Numbered from the stretch's first letter, positions 17,764-27,180 are shown. The stretch: DNA of 58,942 bases from an uncultured Clostridia bacterium (GCA_944390965.1 CALXRW010000007.1:1-58942); one strand, 5' to 3'. Program-made: numbers and translations. Notes: generated by a model not told the origin, from the letters alone.

Positions 17764-18814
17764 TTATTGAATAATTCCTCCGCCTACTACTATATCATCT
17801 ATATAAAATACTGCTGATTGTCCTGATGTAATTGCTTTAACCGGATTTTCAAATTGTAGTTTTATTTTATTTGATTCTATTTTTTTCACTTTTGCTCTTT
17901 CATCTTTACTAGCATATCGTATCTTTACATTTATTTCAAGTTCTTCTTTCACAATTTCTGGTAAAAGTAAGTGTGGGTTTTCTACAACCAGTTCTTGCGA
18001 ATAAACATCTTTTTCTTCTCCTACTATCAATTCATTTTTTTGAACATCTAATTTTATTACATATAATGGTACGGGATTTTGAATACCGCAATCCCTTTCT
18101 TTGTCCAACCGTATAATGAATTAGTCCTTTATGTGTTCCTAATACCTTTCCTGTTTTATCTACTATATTTCCTTGTTTTGGCTTTCCCAGTTCTTTTTCT
18201 AGAAATTTTCCATAATCATTGTCTGGGATAAAACAAATTTCTTGACTATCCGGTTTATTAGCTGTTTCTAGCTTATGCTCTTCTGCTATTTTTCGAATTT
18301 GTTCTTTTGTTTCAAAATCTCCTAATGGGAAAAGTACCTTAGGAAGTATCTCTTTATCTATATGATACAATACATAAGATTGGTCTTTTTTCCCTGCCTT
18401 CGATTTTTTAATTACATAAGTATGATACTTTTCTTCGTATTCTATTTTTGCATAATGCCCTGTTGCTATGTATTCACACCCTAATTCTTGAGCCTTTTGA
18501 TAAAAATAGTGAAATTTCATATATCTGTTACAATTGATACATGGATTTGGTGTTTTCCCATTTTGATAAGATTGAACAAAATTCTGAATTACACATTTTT
18601 GAAATTCTGTTTGAAAATCAAATACATAATGTGGAATTTCCAGTTGTTTGCATATTCTTTTAGCATCTTCTATGGTAGAAGATATTTGTTCTGTATTTGA
18701 GTTTTCCCATAGTTTCATTGTTGCACCTATAACTTCATATCCTCTTTCTTTTAATAAAATGGCTGCAACAGAGCTATCTACTCCTCCACTCATTCCTAAT
18801 AAAGCTTTTTTCAT
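17764..18814 (-). CDS. mnmA: tRNA-uridine 2-sulfurtransferase, read through a CGG +1 frameshift
   Basis: Thiolates U34 of Lys/Glu/Gln tRNAs. The N-terminal PP-loop is GMSGGVDSSVAA, catalytic cysteines are in NPCINCN and QEICFIP, and the C-terminal beta-barrel ends IDDIVVGGGII. The frame breaks at TTG CGG TAT (CGG 18088-18086): staying in frame gives a foreign tail, while skipping the C reads GLGIQNPVPLYVIKLD, the conserved family sequence. With the skip the protein is 349 residues, normal length. ATG at 18814 follows AAGGA. One of seven genes here with the same CGG signature; either recoding or a sequence error. Confidence 0.9.
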
Positions 18815-18840
18815 ATTCATCCTTTCATTAAATATCTTGT

Positions 18841-18986
18841 TTTAAGTAATTTCTTCGAAGAACGGGCGATTAAAATCGCCCATACATTTTTTCATAAATT
18901 ACTTTAAACTATCAATATCTTTGTTTTAAGTAATTTCTTCGAAGAATGGGCGATTAAAATCGTCCTTTTCCCATAAATTACTTTAC
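18841..18986. repeat. two tandem REP-containing elements
   Basis: Two copies (18841-18907 and 18924-18986) of a ~65-bp unit. Its outer arms TAAGTAATTTC and ATAAATTACTTTA are inverted repeats, and its core is the palindrome GGGCGATTAAAATCGCCC (first copy perfect, second ending CGTC). The same full unit recurs at 29637-29704 and 51929-51989. Confidence 0.85.
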
Positions 18987-18987
18987 A

Positions 18988-20736
18988 CTATTCTTCTTTT
19001 CTTAATTCAATATGTGCTTCTTTTAACTGTTCTTCTGTAATTTTAGATGGTGCTCCCATAAGTAAATCTCTCGCTCTTTTATTTTTAGGGAATGGTGTAA
19101 TTTCTCTTAAATTTTCTTCGTTTTCAATTAGCATAATAATTCGGTCAATTCCAGGTGCTGCACCAGCATGTGGTGGTGTACCATACATAAAAGCATGATA
19201 TAGTGCTCCAAATTTTTCTTTTACAGTTTCTTCTGAATATCCCGCAATTTCAAATGCTTTTACCATTAATTCGGGATCATGGTTTCTCACTGCTCCTGAA
19301 GCAATTTCGTATCCGTTACATACTAGGTCATACTGATAAGCTTTTATTTCTAATGGATTTTTGTTTTGTAACGCTTCCATACCCCCTTGTGGCATAGAAA
19401 ATGGATTATGATTAAAGTCAATCGTACCTTCATCAGACAATTCATACATTGGGAAATCTACAATAAAGCAAAAACGATAAGCATCCTTTTCTATTAAATC
19501 TAATCTTTTCCCTAATTCAATCCTTAGTCCTCCTGCCATTTTTTGAACTTTTTCTTTTTCATCTGCCAAAAAGAAAATAGCATCTTCTGGCTGAATATGT
19601 AATTGTTCAAAAAGACCTTGTTTTGTTGTATCATCAATAAACTTTGAGATACCTCCTGTTATATTCTTATTTTCATCTACTTTTATATAAGCTAATCCTT
19701 TTGCTCCTAATTCTTCTGTTGCAAAAGTAGTTAATTCATCAAAGAATTTTCTCGTTTTAGCATTTGTTTTTGGTGTTACTATTGCTTTTACTGTTTTTCC
19801 TTTGAAACTATTGAATTCTGTTCCTAAAAATAGATTTGTAACATCTTGAATGATAAGAGGATTTCTTAAATCTGGTTTATCAATTCCATATTTCTCCATA
19901 GCCTCTTCGAATGGAATTCTAACAAATGGTGCTTGGTCTACCTTCCAGTTTGTAAATTTTGAAAATAGTTCTGGCATTAATTCTTCAATCGTTTCAAAAA
20001 CATCTTCTTGTGTTGCAAAACTCATTTCAAAATCCAATTGATAAAATTCACCTGGTGATCTATCTGCTCTTGGGTCTTCATCACGAAAACATGGCGCAAT
20101 TTGATAATAGCGATTAAACCCTGACACCATTAATAATTGTTTAAATTGCTGTGGTGCTTGTGGAAGGGCATAAAATTCCCCTGGATTTAATCTACTTGGC
20201 ACTAAAAAGTCTCTTGCTCCTTCTGGTGAAGAATTCGCTAAAATAGGAGTTTGAATTTCAGTAAATCCCATATCACTCATTTTATTTCTTACTGCTTTAA
20301 TAATTTCTGAACGTAGTAAGATATTTCTATGTTGTCTGTCATTTCTTAGGTCTAGATATCTATATTCTAATCTTAGTTCTTCTTTTACATTTTGATTTTC
20401 TGTATTAATTTCAAATGGTAATACATTTTTACATTTTCCAAGTAAAGTAATTTCTGTTATATTAACTTCTATTTCTCCTGTTGGAATTTTTAAGTTTTTA
20501 TTAGTTCTCTCAATTACAGTTCCTGTTACAGTGACTGTGCTTTCTTGTGTTAGGTCTTCTATTTTGTTACAAGTTTTATCAAAAACAACTTGTACAATTC
20601 CAGTTTCATCTCTTAAGTCAATAAATTGCATACCCCCTAAATCTCTAATTCTCTGTACCCAACCTGCTAATTTTACTTCTTCTCCGATATTTTCTTTTCT
20701 TAATTCTCCACAATATTTTGTTCTGTATGGATTCAT
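18988..20736 (-). CDS. aspS: aspartyl-tRNA synthetase, bacterial type
   Basis: Class II synthetase for tRNA-Asp. The N-terminal OB anticodon domain carries GWVQRIRDLGGMQFIDLRD. Motif 2 is in FRDEDPRADRSPGEFYQLD, the bacterial GAD insert covers roughly residues 285-420, and motif 3 is GAAPGIDRIIMLIE. 582 residues fits the bacterial form. It lies upstream of mnmA on the same strand, separated by REP units. Confidence 0.95.
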   Translation of the reverse strand: MNPYRTKYCGELRKENIGEEVKLAGWVQRIRDLGGMQFIDLRDETGIVQVVFDKTCNKIEDLTQESTVTVTGTVIERTNKNLKIPTGEIEVNITEITLLGKCKNVLPFEINTENQNVKEELRLEYRYLDLRNDRQHRNILLRSEIIKAVRNKMSDMGFTEIQTPILANSSPEGARDFLVPSRLNPGEFYALPQAPQQFKQLLMVSGFNRYYQIAPCFRDEDPRADRSPGEFYQLDFEMSFATQEDVFETIEELMPELFSKFTNWKVDQAPFVRIPFEEAMEKYGIDKPDLRNPLIIQDVTNLFLGTEFNSFKGKTVKAIVTPKTNAKTRKFFDELTTFATEELGAKGLAYIKVDENKNITGGISKFIDDTTKQGLFEQLHIQPEDAIFFLADEKEKVQKMAGGLRIELGKRLDLIEKDAYRFCFIVDFPMYELSDEGTIDFNHNPFSMPQGGMEALQNKNPLEIKAYQYDLVCNGYEIASGAVRNHDPELMVKAFEIAGYSEETVKEKFGALYHAFMYGTPPHAGAAPGIDRIIMLIENEENLREITPFPKNKRARDLLMGAPSKITEEQLKEAHIELRKEE

Positions 20737-20782
20737 TCTTTTTCCCTTCCTTATTTCATGCTTTCCGTAATTTTTTTAAGAG

Positions 20783-20806
20783 AGGGCAATTAAAATTGCC
20801 TCTACA
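20783..20806. repeat. REP-like element between aspS and asnS
   Basis: GAGGGCAATTAAAATTGCCTC followed by TACA lies between the divergent starts of aspS and asnS. Both arms carry the matching change (GGGCAA / TTGCC), so pairing is preserved relative to the GGGCGA type. Confidence 0.8.
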
Positions 20807-20986
20807 ATTTTTTTCAAATTACTTTTCACTCATTTTTAAAACTATTTTACAATATTTTTTATAAAAAGTCTATAAAATTATTGAAAAATAGCGTATATTC
20901 TTATATAATATGTGAATCATATCAAATAAGGTATCATGTTTAAGAAGAAATGGGACTTGTACCTTTAGGAAGGAACGTGATAAAAA

Positions 20987-22378
20987 ATGAAAAAATTAAC
21001 AATAAAGGATTTATATCAAAATACGAATCAATACCATCAAAAAGAAATAACTATATCTGGGTGGGTAAGAACAATTAGAGATTCTAAAACTTTTGGTTTT
21101 ATTGAATTAAACGATGGATCCTTTTTTCGTAATGTTCAAGTTGTTTTTGATACCAGTTTAGCCAACTTTGAAGATATTTGTAAATTAACACTTAGTTCTT
21201 CTATTGAAGTTACAGGAACTTTGGTAGAAACTCCAGAAGCAAAACAACCATTTGAAATCAAAGCAACAAAAATTAATATTGAAAATGTAGCAGCATTGGA
21301 CTATCCACTTCAAAAGAAAAGACATTCTTTTGAGTATTTAAGAACCATTTCTCATTTAAGACCAAGAACCAATACATTTAATGCTGTTTTTAGAGTACGT
21401 TCTGTACTTTCTTATGCCATTCATAAATTTTTTAATGAAAGAAATTTTGTTTATGTGCATACACCTATTATTACATCCAGTGATGCTGAAGGTGCAGGAG
21501 AAATGTTTACTGTTACAAGTTTAGATTTGGAGAATTTACCTAAAACAGAAGATGGAAAAGTAAATTATCAAGAAGATTTATTTGGAAAACATGCTCATTT
21601 GACAGTAAGTGGTCAATTAAATGTGGAAACATTTGCACATGCTTTTCGTAATGTTTATACATTTGGTCCTACTTTTAGAGCAGAAAATTCTAATACGGTA
21701 AAACATGCTTGTGAATTTTGGATGATTGAACCAGAAATTTGTTTTGCCGATATTTATGATGATATGAACTTGGCAGAAGAGATGATTAAATATATTATTG
21801 CTTATGTATTAGAAAATGCACCAGAGGAAATGCAATTTTTCAATCAATTTATTGATACTACTTTATTAGATAGATTACAAAATCTTCTTCATTCTGATTT
21901 TGGAAGAATTACTTATACAGATGCTATTAAAGAATTAGAAAAGAATAACGACAAATTTGAATTTAAAGTATCTTGGGGTTGCGATTTACAAACCGAGCAT
22001 GAAAGATATTTAAGTGAAGTTGTATTTAAAAAACCAGTATTTGTTATTGATTATCCTAAAGAAATCAAAGCATTTTATATGAAGCAAAATCCAGATGGCA
22101 AAACAGTTGCTGCTATGGATTTATTAGCACCTGGTATTGGAGAAATTATTGGCGGAAGCCAAAGAGAAGAAAATTATGAAGTCTTAAAACAAAGATTAAA
22201 AGAACTAAGATTACCTGAAGAAGAATATTGGTGGTATTTAGATTTAAGAAAATATGGTAGTGTAAAACATTCTGGTTTTGGTTTAGGTTTTGAAAGAATG
22301 ATGATGTATTTAACTGGAATGCAAAATATTCGTGATGTTTTACCATTTGCAAGAACACCAAATAATTGTGATTTTTAA
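20987..22378 (+). CDS. asnS: asparaginyl-tRNA synthetase
   Basis: Class II synthetase for tRNA-Asn, closely related to AspS. The OB domain has [20 protein letters not shown], motif 2 is [21 protein letters not shown], and motif 3 is [19 protein letters not shown]. 463 residues is typical. ATG at 20987 has AAGGAACG upstream. Divergent from aspS. A GC-rich hairpin and a copy of the unassigned structured element follow it. Confidence 0.95.
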   Translation: MKKLTIKDLYQNTNQYHQKEITISGWVRTIRDSKTFGFIELNDGSFFRNVQVVFDTSLANFEDICKLTLSSSIEVTGTLVETPEAKQPFEIKATKINIENVAALDYPLQKKRHSFEYLRTISHLRPRTNTFNAVFRVRSVLSYAIHKFFNERNFVYVHTPIITSSDAEGAGEMFTVTSLDLENLPKTEDGKVNYQEDLFGKHAHLTVSGQLNVETFAHAFRNVYTFGPTFRAENSNTVKHACEFWMIEPEICFADIYDDMNLAEEMIKYIIAYVLENAPEEMQFFNQFIDTTLLDRLQNLLHSDFGRITYTDAIKELEKNNDKFEFKVSWGCDLQTEHERYLSEVVFKKPVFVIDYPKEIKAFYMKQNPDGKTVAAMDLLAPGIGEIIGGSQREENYEVLKQRLKELRLPEEEYWWYLDLRKYGSVKHSGFGLGFERMMMYLTGMQNIRDVLPFARTPNNCDF

Positions 22379-22396
22379 TATACAGACCCAGAAAAA

Positions 22397-22432
22397 AGGG
22401 CGGAGATTTCAGACAAAAGCTCCGCCCCTCTT
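22397..22432 (+). terminator. hairpin after asnS
   Basis: GGGCGGAG pairs with CTCCGCCC around a 15-base loop, followed by CTCTT. The T-run is weak, but the position 20 bp after asnS fits a terminator. Confidence 0.55.
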
Positions 22433-22471
22433 AATGTCATTAAGTTAAGGAAAAATTTCTCTAATTTGATA

Positions 22472-22584
22472 TCAGTCATATATACCTATATTTTAGAGCA
22501 AAAGCTCGAACAGCCTGCTGCTGCCGGATTACCCCTTGAACCTTGAGAGTTTTGCGGATAAAATATATGTATATATGACTGATC
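22472..22584. ncRNA. structured element copy A (unassigned RNA or mobile hairpin)
   Basis: A long stem is formed by ATCAGTCATATATACC.. and ..GTATATATGACTGAT. It encloses a conserved interior running from AGCTCGAACAG through CTGCTGCCGGATTAC to TTGAACCTTGAGAGTTTT. Copies B (27622) and C (46526) have the same interior but different stem sequences that still pair, which indicates selection on structure. It lies between the convergent ends of asnS and proS, so the transcribed strand is undecided. I cannot assign a known RNA family. Confidence 0.65.
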
Positions 22585-22608
22585 TTTCTATTCCTTTAAT
22601 GTTTAACT

Positions 22609-24048
22609 TTAATATTGTCTTCCCCAAATTACCATATGTTTTGCTTTTTCTCCACAACATACACAGGTATCTCCTAAATCTTCTTGCTCAAATGGAATAC
22701 ATCTTGAATGAGCTCCTGTTAATTCTTTTATTTTGTCTTCACAAGATTCTTTTCCACACCACATAGTTTTAACATAACCTTGATTTTCTTCCATATTTTT
22801 TATGAATTCATCCATATTTTTAGCAATTGTTGTTTTTTCCTTTGTTCTTTTTAGTACTTGTTGATACATATTTTCTTGGATTTGTTCTAACAATTCTCCC
22901 AGTTTTGCTTCCATTTGTTCTAGTGATACTTCCACTTTTTCACCAGTATCTCTTCTTACCAAAACAGCTTTTCCTTGTTCTATATCCCTTGGTCCCAATT
23001 CAATTCTAACAGGAACGCCTCTCATTTCCCAATCATTAAATTTGTAACCTGTAGAATATTGATCTCTTGTGTCTAATTTTACCCTATATTTTTGTTTTAG
23101 CTTTTCATAAATTTCTGTTGCTTTTTCAATAACGCCTTCCTTATGGCTTGCTATTGGCACAATTACCGTTTGAATTGGTGCCAACTTTGGTGGTAATTTG
23201 AGTCCTCTATTATCTCCATGTGCCATAATTACTCCACCAATTAATCTTGTGCTAATTCCCCAAGAAGTTTGATAAGCATATTCCTCTTTTCCCTCTCTGT
23301 TTTGGAATTTGATATCAAATGGTTTTGTAAAATTTTGACCAAAATAGTGAGAAGTTCCAGCTTGAAGCGCTTTTCCATCATGCATTAACATTTCCACTGT
23401 TAAAGTATATTCTGCTCCTGCAAATTTTTCTTTTTCAGTTTTCTTCCCTTTCAATACTGGAATTGCTAATAATTCTTCTATAATCTCCCCATAAATGTCT
23501 AACATTCTATGTGTTAGTGCTTGTGCTTCTTCTGATGTTTCATGAATAGTATGCCCTTCTTGCCACAAAAATTCTCTTGATCTTAAAAATGGTCTTGTTT
23601 CTTTTTCCCATCTAAATACATTGCACCATTGATTTAACTTAATTGGTAAGTCTCTCCAAGATGTTAGCCATTTAGAATACATGGTGGAAAACATAGTCTC
23701 AGAAGTAGGTCTTACACAAAGTTTTTCTTCTAATTCTTCTTGTCCTCCTATGGTTACCCATGCCACTTCTGGTGCAAATCCCTCTACATGTTCTTTTTCT
23801 TTGTTTAGCAAACTTTCTGGGATTAATACTGGGAAATAAGCATTTTGAATACCTTCCTTTTTAAATTTTTCATTAGCATATTCTTGAATTTTTTCCCAAA
23901 TACTATAACCATATGGTTTTATTACAATACATCCCTTAGTATCTGTATAATCCGCTAAATCTGCTTTTATTACAATATCTGTATACCATTTAGCAAAATC
24001 ATCTTCTATATTTGTAATTTCTTTTACAAAGTTTTGATTATCACTCAT
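22609..24048 (-). CDS. proS: prolyl-tRNA synthetase, short (archaeal/eukaryotic-like) type
   Basis: Class II synthetase for tRNA-Pro, in the short form without the bacterial editing insert. Motif 2 region FRWEKETRPFLRSREFLWQEGHT, the substrate motif RPTSETMFSTMYSKW and the HGTP domain (TVIVPIAS...) are present. The C-terminal domain carries Cys-type zinc ligands (CGKESCEDKI, CVCCGEKA) and ends in the family's terminal tyrosine (WGRQY). 479 residues. It overlaps the downstream end of scpB by 8 bp, so the two are co-transcribed. Confidence 0.95.
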   Translation of the reverse strand: MSDNQNFVKEITNIEDDFAKWYTDIVIKADLADYTDTKGCIVIKPYGYSIWEKIQEYANEKFKKEGIQNAYFPVLIPESLLNKEKEHVEGFAPEVAWVTIGGQEELEEKLCVRPTSETMFSTMYSKWLTSWRDLPIKLNQWCNVFRWEKETRPFLRSREFLWQEGHTIHETSEEAQALTHRMLDIYGEIIEELLAIPVLKGKKTEKEKFAGAEYTLTVEMLMHDGKALQAGTSHYFGQNFTKPFDIKFQNREGKEEYAYQTSWGISTRLIGGVIMAHGDNRGLKLPPKLAPIQTVIVPIASHKEGVIEKATEIYEKLKQKYRVKLDTRDQYSTGYKFNDWEMRGVPVRIELGPRDIEQGKAVLVRRDTGEKVEVSLEQMEAKLGELLEQIQENMYQQVLKRTKEKTTIAKNMDEFIKNMEENQGYVKTMWCGKESCEDKIKELTGAHSRCIPFEQEDLGDTCVCCGEKAKHMVIWGRQY

Positions 24049-24625
24049 TATTATTTTCCCCTTTCTGTTGGTTTTCTATATCTTCTATAACAATTTGCTC
24101 ATTTTCATCTATTTTAATTCTCGGCAATTCTGGCAGTTGCTCTAAAGATGATACCCCAAATAATCTTAAAAATTCATCTGTTGTTTGGTATGTCATTGGT
24201 TTCCCAGGCAAATCTGCCTTTCCAGCATCTTCTATTAAATGATATTCTAATAATTTATAAATAGTAGCATCAGAACTTACCCCACGTAATTGTTCAATTT
24301 CTGCCCTTGTAATTTTGGGGTTATAGGCAATAATAGATAATGTTTCTAATGCTGCATTAGAAAGATTTGGTTTTCCTCTTTTATCTAATAGAGGGTAAAT
24401 ATAATCATAATATTCTTTTTTCGTACAGAGTTGATAAGCATTATTTACTTTTATTATCTCAATACCTCTATTTCCTTCTGATAATTCTATTCTCATCTCT
24501 TCCAACACTTTTTGTACATCTTCAGGATTCCATTCTAAAATCATGGCAATATCTGAAATTTCCACAGGATTACCTGCTGCAAATAAAATGGCTTCTATAA
24601 TTGGTTTTGCGTTTTCAATTTTCAT
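24041..24625 (-). CDS. scpB: segregation and condensation protein B
   Basis: The winged-helix kleisin-partner that works with ScpA and SMC in chromosome condensation. ILFAAGNPVEISDIAMIL at the N-terminus, the central ALETLSIIAYNPKITRAEIEQLRGV and the C-terminal TTDEFLRLFGVSSLEQLPEL are diagnostic. 194 residues, with an acidic tail. scpA is not adjacent in the window; smc is about 13 kb away. Start ATG at 24625; it overlaps the proS start. Confidence 0.93.
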   Translation of the reverse strand: MKIENAKPIIEAILFAAGNPVEISDIAMILEWNPEDVQKVLEEMRIELSEGNRGIEIIKVNNAYQLCTKKEYYDYIYPLLDKRGKPNLSNAALETLSIIAYNPKITRAEIEQLRGVSSDATIYKLLEYHLIEDAGKADLPGKPMTYQTTDEFLRLFGVSSLEQLPELPRIKIDENEQIVIEDIENQQKGENNNE

Positions 24626-24733
24626 ATAGGCAACTCCCTTCTATGATAGCACACATATTATCGCATTTTTTTTACTTAGTGTCAAGGAAAATCCCTAAAT
24701 TCTCGCCTTTACTTATTAATTCCATTTTTTGGG

Positions 24734-24762
24734 TTGTATTTTTTTACAAATTATGTTATGAT
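24734..24762 (+). promoter_or_regulatory. sigma70-type promoter for the 54-aa gene
   Basis: TTGTAT (24734-24739) and TATGAT (24757-24762) with a 17-bp spacer, about 30 bp upstream of the ribosome site GAGGTGG of the small gene at 24794. Confidence 0.65.
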
Positions 24763-24793
24763 ATTTTAAATTTAGATAATGAGGTGGTAAATC

Positions 24794-24958
24794 ATGTCTG
24801 ATGATAAAGAAATTGAAGTTGTTACTGGAGATGGAAGTAATTTAAACCTTTCTCCTGTTTCTGAACACATTACCTCTTTAAAGCCTAAAGCAAAGGAAGA
24901 AAACAAAAAAATTATTATTCCAGAAGTCATACAAAAAAAGAAGAAAAAGAAAAAATAG
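24794..24958 (+). CDS. small basic-tailed protein, 54 aa
   Basis: A small gene with its own promoter, GAGGTGG ribosome site and terminator, hence probably real. The N-terminal half is acidic (SDDKEIEVVTGDGSNL) and the C-terminus ends in a run of lysines. No family recognised. A role in nucleic-acid or ribosome binding is conceivable from the lysine tail but is speculation. It lies in the divergent gap before scpB. Confidence 0.65.
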   Translation: MSDDKEIEVVTGDGSNLNLSPVSEHITSLKPKAKEENKKIIIPEVIQKKKKKKK

Positions 24959-24985
24959 CAGGTCAAATCTGCTATTTTTTTATTT
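24952..24985 (+). terminator. terminator of the 54-aa gene
   Basis: AAAATAGCA pairs with TGCTATTTT around GGTCAAATC, followed by a T-run. The stem overlaps the stop codon. The opposite strand may also terminate the membrane-anchored protein gene at 24994. Confidence 0.8.
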
Positions 24986-24993
24986 TTAATATG

Positions 24994-25797
24994 TTATCCT
25001 GAAACATTTATTGTGTTCCAGTCTATTCCATCCTCTGGTACTTCATTATTTAGTTTTTCGCTTTCATAATCTCTTCCATCATCTATTGCATTTGTTAAGT
25101 CTTCTAAAGTAGCTCCTTCTTCGTTTTCCTCTATTCTTTCTGTTCCGATATCTCTTTTAGCAATTAATTGTACTTGCCCGTTTTCCTCTTTTATCGTTAA
25201 AATATATTGTTTCTTAATTGTTTTTTTAGGAATACTACTTTCTTGAAGTAATTCTTCTCCCTCTTCTGCATAGTATTCGTAAATTTCAATATCTTTTTCG
25301 CCATTATCTAATTCAGTTACATCTGTTACATAAGCATATAATTTTTCTGCTGGTAAATTGTAGTATACGTAATCTCCATTGATAATAAGGATTTCTTCTT
25401 CAGAAGTATACGTTAATACTTCAAAATAAGAAAGTGTCATCCCTGGAAATAATTTTGAAAAATGCGTTTCTATTTCTTCCATACTTGTTTTATAAACATC
25501 GGCACCATATAAAATATTTAAAGCATCTTTCTCCTCTTGAGTAATCAATTCTTTCTGGCATTCATCTGAAAAAATAACAACTTTTAAAAGTTCCCCTACA
25601 TTTAAATCATACCAATTATTGAAATTTGCTAATTTTGATATATAAGGATATGGCTTTAGCAATTCAAAATAATGTGTTCTCTCTTCTTCTGACACCTGGG
25701 ATTTGATTCTACTGTTTAATGCAAAATAAACAACTAAAATAACGGCTATTATAAGTATTAAAATCAAAAATCCAAATATTACTTTTTTATTTTTCAA
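24994..25797 (-). CDS. membrane-anchored hypothetical protein
   Basis: 267 residues. The TTG start at 25797 is supported by GGAGGG seven bases upstream. One N-terminal membrane helix (about 6-28, VIFGFLILILIIAVILVVYF) is followed by an outside domain of mixed alpha/beta composition and an acidic C-terminus. There is no lipobox cysteine. No family recognised. Divergent from the 54-aa gene only at its tail. Confidence 0.6.
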   Translation of the reverse strand: MKNKKVIFGFLILILIIAVILVVYFALNSRIKSQVSEEERTHYFELLKPYPYISKLANFNNWYDLNVGELLKVVIFSDECQKELITQEEKDALNILYGADVYKTSMEEIETHFSKLFPGMTLSYFEVLTYTSEEEILIINGDYVYYNLPAEKLYAYVTDVTELDNGEKDIEIYEYYAEEGEELLQESSIPKKTIKKQYILTIKEENGQVQLIAKRDIGTERIEENEEGATLEDLTNAIDDGRDYESEKLNNEVPEDGIDWNTINVSG

Positions 25798-25862
25798 ATT
25801 TCATCCCTCCATCCAATTTTATTCATCATATATGTTCTTCCTTTTATTGTCAAGAAATTTCA

Positions 25863-26006
25863 TTATAAATTATTTGCGTTTCTAAAATCAAGTAATCCAA
25901 GAATATAAATTTTAGTAACAAATAATTCATTTTGAAGAACAAATTCATATTCTTCCTCTGTAAAAAATTTTTTATTTTCCTCTAATCGTTTTTTTATAAA
26001 TTCCAT
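25863..26006 (-). CDS. small hypothetical protein, 47 aa
   Basis: ATG at 26006 follows GGAGGAG with a short spacer. The product (MEFIKKRLEENKKFFTEEEY, then hydrophobic VTKIYILGLLDF) looks like a compact two-helix peptide. The gene is too short for usual calling but has a clean frame and strong ribosome site. It is divergent from the small RNA promoter at 26026. Confidence 0.6.
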   Translation of the reverse strand: MEFIKKRLEENKKFFTEEEYEFVLQNELFVTKIYILGLLDFRNANNL

Positions 26007-26025
26007 AACTCCTCCTATTATTTTC

Positions 26026-26054
26026 TTGACAATTCTTGTCTTAGAGTATATAAT
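26026..26054 (+). promoter_or_regulatory. near-perfect sigma70 promoter of a small RNA
   Basis: TTGACA (26026-26031), 17 bp, TATAAT (26049-26054): full consensus at both boxes. The predicted start is about 26061, and no open reading frame with a ribosome site follows on this strand before a terminator. Confidence 0.85.
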
Positions 26055-26060
26055 AGGAAT

Positions 26061-26137
26061 GTATATAATTTTAATTATATACTCTAATAGTGGAAGAGAT
26101 AGTTGTAGTTGGTAGCTGGACTATCTCTTTCTATTTT
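26061..26137 (+). ncRNA. candidate small RNA, about 75 nt
   Basis: The transcript predicted from the consensus promoter begins with a hairpin (arms GTATATAATT / AATTATATAC, 26061-26082). After a short linker it ends in a terminator hairpin (AAGAGATAGT 26094-26103 with ACTATCTCTT 26120-26129) plus TCTATTTT. There is no coding potential. Its 3' end overlaps by a few bases the stop of the convergent 105-aa gene, so it could act in trans or limit antisense transcription. It does not match an RNA family I recognise. Confidence 0.65.
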
Positions 26138-26448
26138 AACATGTTTTTTATTTCTTTTACCATTTTTTCTTTTACTTGTTTCCAGTTAAGTCCTTCTAAA
26201 TATTGAATAGAATTACTGGAATAATACCCTTCTTTCTTTGCTATCAAATTCCACTTTTTAGAATTTGGAAATCGATCTTCAATTACTAATCTTCCTAATT
26301 TTTTTAATGTTTCACTATAGTTTAAAAAATTTCTTCTTCTACTATAATATTTTTCTAGAATTAAATTTAATTTTTCATCTGTTACTTCTTTTGTAAAATT
26401 TAAAAGCAAATATCTTAGCTCTTCTTTATCCATATTCTGTTGCTCCAT
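26131..26448 (-). CDS. hypothetical protein with WN/W-K repeat motif, 105 aa
   Basis: The C-terminal half (RFPNSKKWNLIAKKEGYYSS, then YLEGLNWKQVKEKMVKEIK) is homologous to the 66-aa protein encoded at 26609-26809. The pattern recalls short homing-endonuclease-associated DNA-binding repeats, but this is a loose resemblance. The start near 26448 is uncertain because the first codons are weakly supported. It belongs to the minus-strand set controlled from the divergent promoter at 27078-27106. Confidence 0.6.
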   Translation of the reverse strand: MEQQNMDKEELRYLLLNFTKEVTDEKLNLILEKYYSRRRNFLNYSETLKKLGRLVIEDRFPNSKKWNLIAKKEGYYSSNSIQYLEGLNWKQVKEKMVKEIKNMLK

Positions 26449-26608
26449 CCATTTTTCTGAATAGAATCATAACATAGTTTATTTTAATTGAAAAGTCATG
26501 TTTCGACAAAATTCATACCATGAAATTATTATATACATAGAAATAAAAAATGTCAAACCCATTTTCGACAAATATGTTTTATTTTTATTGCATAGAATCT
26601 ATTCATTT

Positions 26609-26809
26609 CTATACAATGTTTTCCTTTTTAATTTCTGTTATCACTTTTCCTCTTAATTTATGCCAGTCTAATCCTGTCATATATTTTATTGTTTCACTGT
26701 TTAATAGTTGATGTTGTTTTGCATAATAATTCCATTCATTGACAGTAGGAAATCGATTAAATTCTTTTGTTACTTTTTTTAAAGCATAAAAAGAAGATTT
26801 ATATTCCAT
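26609..26809 (-). CDS. small paralogue of the 105-aa protein, 66 aa
   Basis: Contains RFPTVNEWNYYAKQHQLLNS and YMTGLDWHKLRGKVITEIK, aligning over its whole length with the C-terminal part of the 105-aa protein (FP..WN..AK....S..I.Y..GL.W...). Start ATG at 26809, with an AGGGGAGC-like site upstream. A single small domain, probably DNA- or protein-binding. Together with the 53-aa gene it forms a compact cluster opposite an XRE repressor, as in mobile-element control regions. Confidence 0.6.
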   Translation of the reverse strand: MEYKSSFYALKKVTKEFNRFPTVNEWNYYAKQHQLLNSETIKYMTGLDWHKLRGKVITEIKKENIV

Positions 26810-26863
26810 TTTAAGAGCTCCCCTCTTAGTTATTATAATATAAATCTTACCATTCGTCTATAG

Positions 26864-27025
26864 TTACAAAAGATTTTTAATTTCTCTAATCAATGAGTAT
26901 GGGTTACCTTTTTCTTTTTCATAATTTTCAATTTTTCTTTTAATTTCAATTAATTTTCTAAAATGCGTTACTGCTCGTTCTTCTGCTTCTTCTAAGTCCT
27001 TTTTATACCTCATTTGAAATAGCAT
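26864..27025 (-). CDS. small helical protein, 53 aa
   Basis: ATG at 27025 has GAGAGGGG seven bases upstream. The sequence is almost entirely charged helix (YKKDLEEAEERAVTHFRKLI), likely coiled-coil. It is the first gene downstream of the minus-strand promoter that mirrors the XRE promoter. Function unknown. Confidence 0.6.
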   Translation of the reverse strand: MLFQMRYKKDLEEAEERAVTHFRKLIEIKRKIENYEKEKGNPYSLIREIKNLL

Positions 27026-27077
27026 ATCTTATCCCCTCTCATTGTTTTTTTCAATTATTTTATACTATTTTTATTTC

Positions 27078-27161
27078 ATCATATCACTTGTATTACATGT
27101 AGTCAATATTTTTATATTTTTTTCTTTTTTTGTTGACTGTATGTAATAAAAATGATATGAT
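27078..27161. promoter_or_regulatory. mirror-image divergent promoters with embedded operator
   Basis: A 28-bp imperfect inverted repeat spans the control region. Leftward promoter: TTGACT (27106-27101), 17 bp, TATGAT (27083-27078). Rightward promoter: TTGACT (27133-27138), 17 bp, TATGAT (27156-27161). Both spacers share the core TGTAATA. The near-identity of the two promoters suggests one repressor, most likely the XRE protein encoded at 27181, covers both. Confidence 0.8.
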
Positions 27162-27180
27162 TTTTTTAGTGAGGTATTTT

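Noticed and set aside
20880-20986. T-box leader before asnS
   Set aside because: No specifier loop, no T-box sequence (TGGNACC-type) and no competing terminator were visible.
22472-22584. TPP or other known riboswitch
   Set aside because: GAACCTTGAGAG superficially recalls TPP elements, but the order of motifs and the long closing stem do not fit, and the copies are not upstream of thiamine genes.
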